Source: an uncultured Eubacteriales bacterium (GTDB taxonomy: Bacteria; Bacillota; Clostridia; Oscillospirales; Oscillospiraceae). From it: DNA of 64,000 nucleotides. This document shows positions 59,400 to 64,000 of the stretch, piece by piece; the first letter of the stretch is position 1; the number at the start of each line of letters is the position of its first letter. The stretch spans positions 1 through 64,000 of the forward strand of contig UROF01000009.1 in the NCBI GenBank assembly GCA_900549475.1. The letters are read 5' to 3'. The translations under genes were made by a program, and so were the position numbers. The notes under the pieces are model-generated. The model was not told the origin of the DNA, searched no databases, and saw only the letters and a list, made by a program, of their open reading frames with translations.

Positions 59400-60416
59400 T
59401 TAAAGGACCACGTTGATCTTCAGATAGCGGTCAGGGTGCTCGCTGAGCTCCACAACGGCGTCAGCAGCCTCGTCCAGGGACACGACCTTGCTGAGGACAG
59501 CGGCCACATCCACCTTGCCGGAGGAGATCAGCTCCAGTGCCTCCTCGAACTCACCGGCGCTGGTGCGGCTGCCGCGGATATCCAGCTCCTTCTTGGTGAT
59601 CATGTCGGTGGGCAGGGGGGTCTCGGACTTGGGCCAGCCGGTGAGGACGATGGTGCCGGCGTAGGAGACCATATCCAGGGTGTTGCGGATGGCCACGTTG
59701 GCACCGGAGGCCTCCATGACCACCTCAGCCATACGGCCGCCGGTGATCTCACGGATGGTGGGGATCAGCTCCTGGGTCTTGAGGTTGATGGTGTGCTTGA
59801 CGCCCAGCTTCCGGGCATAGGCCAAACGCTCCTCCACCAGGTCGATGAGGATAGGCTCTGCACCGTAGGCGATGGCAGCCAGGGCAGCCAGCAGGCCGAT
59901 GGCGCCGGCACCGTTGATGGCCATGTGCATACCGGGCTTCAGCTGGCCGCGATGCAGGGCGTGGAGGGCAATGGTAAGAGGCTCAGAGAGGGGAGCCAGC
60001 TCCCAGGACATACCCTCGGGAATGGGGATCAGCATATCTGCGGGATGGACAAAGTACTCGGCCATACCGCCGTCCACATGGACGCCCAGGACCTTCAGGT
60101 CCTCGCAGCAGTTGGTGCGCTTGAGGGAGCAGGGATAGCAGTGACCGCAGTAGAGGTAGGGGTCTACGACCACACGGTCGCCCACCTTCAGCCCCTTGGG
60201 GTTATCGTCGTCGATCTCCACGATCTCGCCGGCCAGCTCATGGCCGATGACCCGGGGATAACTGACCAGGTTGTTCACACCCCGGTAAGCACCGATATCG
60301 GAACCGCAGATACCTGCGGCCTTGATCTTCAGCAGCGCCATACCCTTCTCACGGACGGGCATCTCGCGCTCGGTAACATAGATGTTCTTAGGCTCCTGCA
60401 AATTGACAACTTTCAT
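59400..60416 (-). CDS. Zinc-dependent alcohol/polyol dehydrogenase (MDR family)
   Basis: A 338-residue medium-chain dehydrogenase. Catalytic zinc ligands are C37 (GICGSD) and H59-E60 (GHELAGE); structural zinc is bound by C90, C93, C96 and C104. The Rossmann motif GAGAIGLLAAL follows at about residue 170. It resembles sorbitol, threonine and sugar-acid dehydrogenases and should oxidise a polyol or sugar-acid hydroxyl with NAD. Third gene of the minus-strand operon, 28 bases after the hydroxyacid dehydrogenase. Confidence 0.92.
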   Translation of the reverse strand: MKVVNLQEPKNIYVTEREMPVREKGMALLKIKAAGICGSDIGAYRGVNNLVSYPRVIGHELAGEIVEIDDDNPKGLKVGDRVVVDPYLYCGHCYPCSLKRTNCCEDLKVLGVHVDGGMAEYFVHPADMLIPIPEGMSWELAPLSEPLTIALHALHRGQLKPGMHMAINGAGAIGLLAALAAIAYGAEPILIDLVEERLAYARKLGVKHTINLKTQELIPTIREITGGRMAEVVMEASGANVAIRNTLDMVSYAGTIVLTGWPKSETPLPTDMITKKELDIRGSRTSAGEFEEALELISSGKVDVAAVLSKVVSLDEAADAVVELSEHPDRYLKINVVL

Positions 60417-60444
60417 GATGTATAAATCTCCTCCTGCAATATGA

Positions 60445-61458
60445 TCAGGCCTGATAGGGGGCCAGGTTTGCCTTGGGGGTAACGCCCTTGTTCACCAGAT
60501 TCATAGGCATGGAGCCCTGAGCGATACGGACCTCTTCCTTACCGGCGTTGGTGCGCAGCAGGGAGAAGGCAGCCTCGGAATAGGAGGCAGAGTGGGGCAT
60601 GACCAGAACGTTATCCATAGCCAGCAGCGGGTTGGCGGGATCAATGGGCTCCTGCTCAAACACATCCAGACCGGCACCGGCGATCTGGCCCTTGCGCAGG
60701 GCCTCGATCAGAGCGGGCTCGTCCACCACGGGGCCGCGGGAGGTGTTGATCAGGGTGGCGGTGGGCTTCATCTTGGCAAAGGCCTCGGCGTTCATCATGT
60801 GGCGGGTCTCATCGGTGAGGGCCACATGGAGGGTCACATAGTCGGACTCCTGGAGCAGCTGATCGAAGGATACGGACTCCACGCCGATCTCCTCAAACAC
60901 GTGCTGGGGCAGGTAGCTGTCGTAACCGATGACGCGCATACCCAGAGCCTTGGCCTTCTTGGCCACCATCTGGCCCAGACGGCCGCAGCCAACGATACCC
61001 AGGGTCTCCCCGTGGATGCAGGCCATGGGCTTCTGGGCGTCCTTGGCCTCCTTCCACTTGCCGGCCTTGGTCAGGCTGCTGAGGAGGGTGAACTTCTTGG
61101 CGGTGTTCAGGAGGAACATCAGCACGTGGTTGGACACTTCCTCGCCGCAGAAGGTGGGGATATTGATGACCACCACGCCGTTGTCGGTAGCGGCCTGGAG
61201 ATCTACCACGTCAAAGCCTACGCCCCGGCGAATGACTGCCTTCAGGTTGGGCAGGGACTCCAGGATGTGGCGGGTAATGGGAGCATGGTCAGTGGTGAGG
61301 ACGTCGGCATCCTTGGCGGCAGCAATGATATCTTCCTCAGAGAAGCAGTCCACCGCGCGAATGGTACCGCCTACCGCCTCCAGCTCCTTGCGCTCCTCGT
61401 CCAGGATCGCCTCATGGGCATTGTCATCCACCAGTACTACCAGAAATTCCTTGCTCAT
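60445..61458 (-). CDS. D-2-hydroxyacid dehydrogenase (phosphoglycerate-dehydrogenase-like)
   Basis: A 337-residue NAD-dependent dehydrogenase of the D-isomer-specific family. It has GETLGIVGCGRLGQMVAKKA, the catalytic Arg in INTSRGPVVDEPAL, the Glu in LDVFEQEP and the His in VMPHSASYS. In the operon it probably acts on a 2-keto acid or D-hydroxy acid arising from sugar-acid breakdown. Its start overlaps the isomerase stop by 4 bases. Confidence 0.92.
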   Translation of the reverse strand: MSKEFLVVLVDDNAHEAILDEERKELEAVGGTIRAVDCFSEEDIIAAAKDADVLTTDHAPITRHILESLPNLKAVIRRGVGFDVVDLQAATDNGVVVINIPTFCGEEVSNHVLMFLLNTAKKFTLLSSLTKAGKWKEAKDAQKPMACIHGETLGIVGCGRLGQMVAKKAKALGMRVIGYDSYLPQHVFEEIGVESVSFDQLLQESDYVTLHVALTDETRHMMNAEAFAKMKPTATLINTSRGPVVDEPALIEALRKGQIAGAGLDVFEQEPIDPANPLLAMDNVLVMPHSASYSEAAFSLLRTNAGKEEVRIAQGSMPMNLVNKGVTPKANLAPYQA

Positions 61459-62249
61459 AGTTCTTCCTTTCCGCCCTCTCCGCAGAGAGCCTTCATAATA
61501 TTCAAAGTAACCGGCAGCTGTTCCGCCGGATCGTCGTAAAAGGCCTCCACTGCCACTTCGCCGTTGAATCCAGCTTCCAGCAGTGCATCAAAATAGACCT
61601 TGTACTCGCCAAAATTCTCCCAGCGCAGATAGTGGCGCTGGCCAATGATGTCCTGGGCCACATGGACCAGGCGGACATGGGGCATAGCCTCCTTCAGGGG
61701 GGCGGCATCCTCACCCATCATAAAGGCATGATAGGTATCGAATACGATCTGCAGGTCCTCACGTCCCATCCGGCGCACGACCTCCAGAGCGGAAGTGGTG
61801 GTGGTCATCCAGTTGCCCTCCAGGGCACACACCGCCTCCAGAAGGACTGTGATCCCGTGGGGGGCACAGGCATCGCAGAGGATGGTCAGGGTCTCACACC
61901 ACTGTTCCATAGCCAGCTCTTTATCAAAACCATCGGGAATGGAGCGGGACTTGGGAGAGCCCACACCAATGTACACCGCCCCCAGAGCTGCCGCCCGGGG
62001 AGCCAGACGGTCAATATAGGCCTTCACCTTCTCAGGATCGTAGTTGGGCCCGCAGAGGATCAGTTCCGGCGTACAGAAGCTGTTGAGAGCCCGACAGGTC
62101 AGCGGGCTGCGGCGCAGCCTCTCTACCACGGCAGTCAATTCCCCGTCGGACCAGGCAGCTACCTCCGTCCCCGGCAGAATGATCCGCTCATACCCTGCGC
62201 GCTCCACCGCGTCCAGCATCCCAAGGGAGGCGCAGCAGCTGTAAATCAT
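61455..62249 (-). CDS. Sugar phosphate isomerase/epimerase (xylose isomerase-like TIM barrel)
   Basis: A 264-residue TIM-barrel protein of the AP_endonuc_2 / sugar-phosphate isomerase family. LLEAVCALEGNWMTTTTSALE, IVFDTYHAFMMGED and RLVHVAQDI contain the usual metal-binding Glu, Asp and His. It likely isomerises or epimerises a keto sugar or sugar acid. First gene of the operon, directly under the LacI-type operator. Confidence 0.9.
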   Translation of the reverse strand: MIYSCCASLGMLDAVERAGYERIILPGTEVAAWSDGELTAVVERLRRSPLTCRALNSFCTPELILCGPNYDPEKVKAYIDRLAPRAAALGAVYIGVGSPKSRSIPDGFDKELAMEQWCETLTILCDACAPHGITVLLEAVCALEGNWMTTTTSALEVVRRMGREDLQIVFDTYHAFMMGEDAAPLKEAMPHVRLVHVAQDIIGQRHYLRWENFGEYKVYFDALLEAGFNGEVAVEAFYDDPAEQLPVTLNIMKALCGEGGKEEL

Positions 62250-62304
62250 AACGCAGCTCCTTTCTGAAAAACACTTTCAGAGCACCGCAAATCAGGCACA
62301 ATAT

Positions 62305-62318
62305 AGAAAGCGCTTACA
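62305..62318. promoter_or_regulatory. LacI/CcpA-type operator upstream of the catabolic operon
   Basis: On the minus strand TGTAAGCGCTTTCT fits the catabolite-response / LacI-family operator consensus. It lies about 30 bases downstream of the -10 of the operon promoter, where binding would block transcription. Confidence 0.75.
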
Positions 62319-62345
62319 ATTAATGCGGCTTGTTCTCTGTTTCTA

Positions 62346-62374
62346 TAAATAGCACATATCCCCCTGCATGTCAA
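62346..62374 (-). promoter_or_regulatory. Sigma-A promoter of the catabolic operon
   Basis: On the minus strand TTGACA (62374-62369) and TATTTA (62351-62346), spacing 17. Confidence 0.78.
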
Positions 62375-62415
62375 CTATTCATTTAAATTTTTTAGTTGTT
62401 TTCACCGCTTTTATG

Positions 62416-62444
62416 TTGACATCGCTGAAGATTACTTGTATCAT
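62416..62444 (+). promoter_or_regulatory. Sigma-A promoter of the lacI-type regulator
   Basis: TTGACA at 62416-62421 and TATCAT at 62439-62444, spacing 17. Confidence 0.82.
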
Positions 62445-62452
62445 AGTCCATA

Positions 62453-62482
62453 TGTAAGCACTTTATCATGTAAACGCTATTT
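62453..62482. promoter_or_regulatory. Tandem LacI-type operators downstream of the regulator promoter
   Basis: TGTAAGCACTTTAT (62453-62466) and TGTAAACGCTATTT (62469-62482) share the TGTAA(G/A)C half-site with the operator at 62305. They lie at the transcription start of the regulator gene, suggesting autoregulation. Confidence 0.65.
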
Positions 62483-62517
62483 CAGCAGCTTTTACGCTGC
62501 CGTTCAGGAGGGATGGC

Positions 62518-63504
62518 ATGAATATATATGATATCGCCAAGGAGGCCAATGTCTCCATCGCCACTGTCTCCCGGGTCGTCAATAATAAGCAGAATATCAG
62601 CCCCAAGACCCGCAAGCGGGTGGAAGCCGTGCTGCAGAAGTACAACTATACGCCCAGCAGCATCGCCCGGGGCCTTGCCTCCAGCTCCATGCGCATGGTG
62701 GGCCTCGTCATGCAGGATATCCGCAACACCCACTATACCAGCACTGCCTACGTCATCGAGCAGGAGCTGCGGAAGAAGGGGTTCTGCTGCATCTTTTGCA
62801 ACACCGATGATCCCGATCCCACCGAGGCCTTCAAAATGCTGCGGGATTTCCGGGTGGACGGTATCATTATCATCGGCTCCGTGTTTATGAACGAAAAGAC
62901 CGAGCAGGCCCTTGACACCTACCACCCTTCCACCAAGATCGTCTTTGTCAACGGTGTTCTCAACCGGGAAAACGTCTCCTCCATCCAGTGTGACGACCGC
63001 TACGGCATCGAGATCACTGTGGAGCATCTGATCTCCCGGGGCCACTCCCGCATCCTGTATGTCAGCGACGTGGACACCGACAGCGCCCGGCGCAAGCAGG
63101 AGGGCTACTGCAACGCCATGAACCGTCATTTCCCCGGCTACGCCCAGCAGCATGTTTTCCACACCACTCCTACCGGCTTTGACGGCGGCTTCAACGCCGT
63201 GGAGCAGATCCTGGCCAGCGGCGAAGCTTTCACCGCTGTGATCTTCTCTGAGGATGTGGTGGCCTTAGGCGGCGTTCGCTGCCTGCTGGAGCACAACCTG
63301 CGGATCCCTCAGGACGTGGCGGTGGCCGGCTTCAACAATGCCTGGGTAGGCAAGCTGTCCCAGTATGTCCTCACCTCCGCCGACTCCGGTCTGAGCCTTC
63401 TGGGGGTGGAGGCCGCCAGAGCCCTGTGCGACCGGTTGGAGGGGATCGAGCGGCCTGACTGCATCACCCTCACACCCAAGCTGTTTATCGGTACCACTAC
63501 CTGA
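62518..63504 (+). CDS. LacI-family transcriptional regulator
   Basis: A 328-residue LacI/GalR repressor. The HTH and hinge occupy residues 1-55 (IYDIAKEANVSIATVSRVVNN, YTPSSIARGL), and the periplasmic-binding-like sensor domain fills the rest. It is divergent from the isomerase/dehydrogenase operon, and matching operators lie at both promoters, so it most likely represses that operon and itself until a sugar or sugar-acid inducer appears. The start ATG at 62518 follows AGGAGGG. Confidence 0.94.
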   Translation: MNIYDIAKEANVSIATVSRVVNNKQNISPKTRKRVEAVLQKYNYTPSSIARGLASSSMRMVGLVMQDIRNTHYTSTAYVIEQELRKKGFCCIFCNTDDPDPTEAFKMLRDFRVDGIIIIGSVFMNEKTEQALDTYHPSTKIVFVNGVLNRENVSSIQCDDRYGIEITVEHLISRGHSRILYVSDVDTDSARRKQEGYCNAMNRHFPGYAQQHVFHTTPTGFDGGFNAVEQILASGEAFTAVIFSEDVVALGGVRCLLEHNLRIPQDVAVAGFNNAWVGKLSQYVLTSADSGLSLLGVEAARALCDRLEGIERPDCITLTPKLFIGTTT

Positions 63505-63540
63505 CCGTATCATAATTATAAATAGGTATCTCTGCTCTTT

Positions 63541-63569
63541 GCCGGCACGGCTGCACCGTGCCGGCTTTT
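63541..63569 (+). terminator. Terminator after the LacI-type gene
   Basis: GCCGGCACGG-CTGCA-CCGTGCCGGC followed by TTTTC. The rest of 63570-63828 contains the next promoter and no gene that I can support. Confidence 0.85.
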
Positions 63570-63728
63570 CTTCGTCCTCCGCCGGCGTACAACACATGTC
63601 CCCTTTCTTCCTTTTTTACCTGGAAGCATCCCTTTCTTCCTGTTGGAAATGCGCCGCAAGTTTTCTTTATAAGCTATGAAATTTTTGTGAACTTAATAGA
63701 ATCCGCTCCCATTACCCCCTAAAAAACA

Positions 63729-63757
63729 TTGACCAGGTGAGAAAAAAGTGCTATAAC
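63729..63757 (+). promoter_or_regulatory. Probable sigma-A promoter of the last gene
   Basis: TTGACC at 63729-63734 and TATAAC at 63752-63757, spacing 17. Confidence 0.65.
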
Positions 63758-63828
63758 CCACTATGTAAAAAAATCGAGCGTTTTACGGGGAAAGGATCAC
63801 CGGCTGTATCCGGTGAGAGGGAGGTCGC

Positions 63829-64000
63829 ATGCTGGGTTTTCTTTTAGGCGTGGTGTTCGGCGGCGTACAGCTCTTTCTGCTGCTGCTGGCCGTTAACTCC
63901 TTGGGCACAAACAGTCTGAAAATTTGGGCACTGGTAGGACAGTTTTTCTGTCCTTTCGCCGGGCTGCTGCTGTGCGCCTTTACGGCCAAAGAAGATCTGC
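63829..64000 (+). CDS. Membrane protein (partial, runs off the right edge)
   Basis: The first 57 residues are visible, beginning MLGFLLGVVFGGVQLFLLLL. They contain two hydrophobic segments (about residues 3-24 and 31-50) separated by NSLGTNSLKI. A GAGGGAGG site lies 5 bases before the ATG and a fair promoter lies 70 bases upstream. I do not recognise the family from this fragment. Confidence 0.65.
   Translation, partial: MLGFLLGVVFGGVQLFLLLLAVNSLGTNSLKIWALVGQFFCPFAGLLLCAFTAKEDL

Overview
The window looks like chromosomal DNA of a spore-forming, anaerobic, fairly GC-rich Firmicute, most likely a gut Oscillospiraceae relative (Flavonifractor / Intestinimonas / Lawsonibacter type). This is inferred from gene content: sporulation genes (yqfC, yqfD, ylbJ), a tRNA-sensing T-box, a tetrahydrofolate riboswitch, Gram-positive sigma-A promoters and much of a Wood-Ljungdahl (reductive acetyl-CoA) pathway. 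I saw no rRNA, tRNA, CRISPR array, prophage or insertion sequence.

Layout. 0-6 kb: yqfC-yqfD-phoH on the minus strand (phoH cut by the window edge), then a GntR-regulated ABC transporter behind a 19-bp palindromic operator, ylbJ and a LysE-type exporter. 6-13 kb: a nucleoside salvage block on the minus strand, with a BmpA lipoprotein, its ATPase and two permeases, plus deoD and deoC. 13-16 kb: a zinc-ribbon/CFI-box protein, rpsF-ssb-rpsR and a small membrane protein. 16-26 kb: an E2-like acyltransferase with an acyl-CoA ligase; an ATP-grasp / PHP / polysaccharide deacetylase operon; a DUF362 ferredoxin; a gamma-carbonic anhydrase; an HTH protein with tandemly repeated membrane modules; a DUF2461 protein. 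26-34.6 kb: an alanine/glycine symporter behind a long leader, the feoA-feoA-feoB iron operon with repeated GTTAG-N6-CTAAC boxes, a Gfo/Idh/MocA oxidoreductase, and a T-box-controlled trpB.

34.8-58.7 kb is the core: a His-rich protein, cooT, a small orphan, metF, cooC, acsD and an acsC-acsE fusion; then a 4-kb accessory block (ECF sigma and anti-sigma, a small zinc protein, DUF2812 and PadR); then acsB, acsV, a DUF3786 gene, a THF riboswitch with folT, folC, a trigger-factor-like isomerase, fhs, fchA, folD, a formate/nitrite channel and 5-formyl-THF cyclo-ligase. Together these import and polyglutamylate folate, carry formate to methyl-THF, pass the methyl to the corrinoid protein and assemble acetyl-CoA, with nickel chaperones and a corrinoid activator alongside. 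The CO dehydrogenase subunit (acsA), metV, formate dehydrogenase and hydrogenase are not in the window.

58.7-63.5 kb: a sugar-acid type catabolic operon (YhcH, zinc alcohol dehydrogenase, 2-hydroxyacid dehydrogenase, sugar-phosphate isomerase) divergent from a LacI regulator with matching operators. A membrane-protein gene runs off the right edge. The most interesting items are the acsC-acsE fusion, a FolD lacking its expected cyclohydrolase residues next to fchA, a tandem hairpin array upstream of metF, the SLH-like deacetylase operon, and the shared iron-operon boxes.
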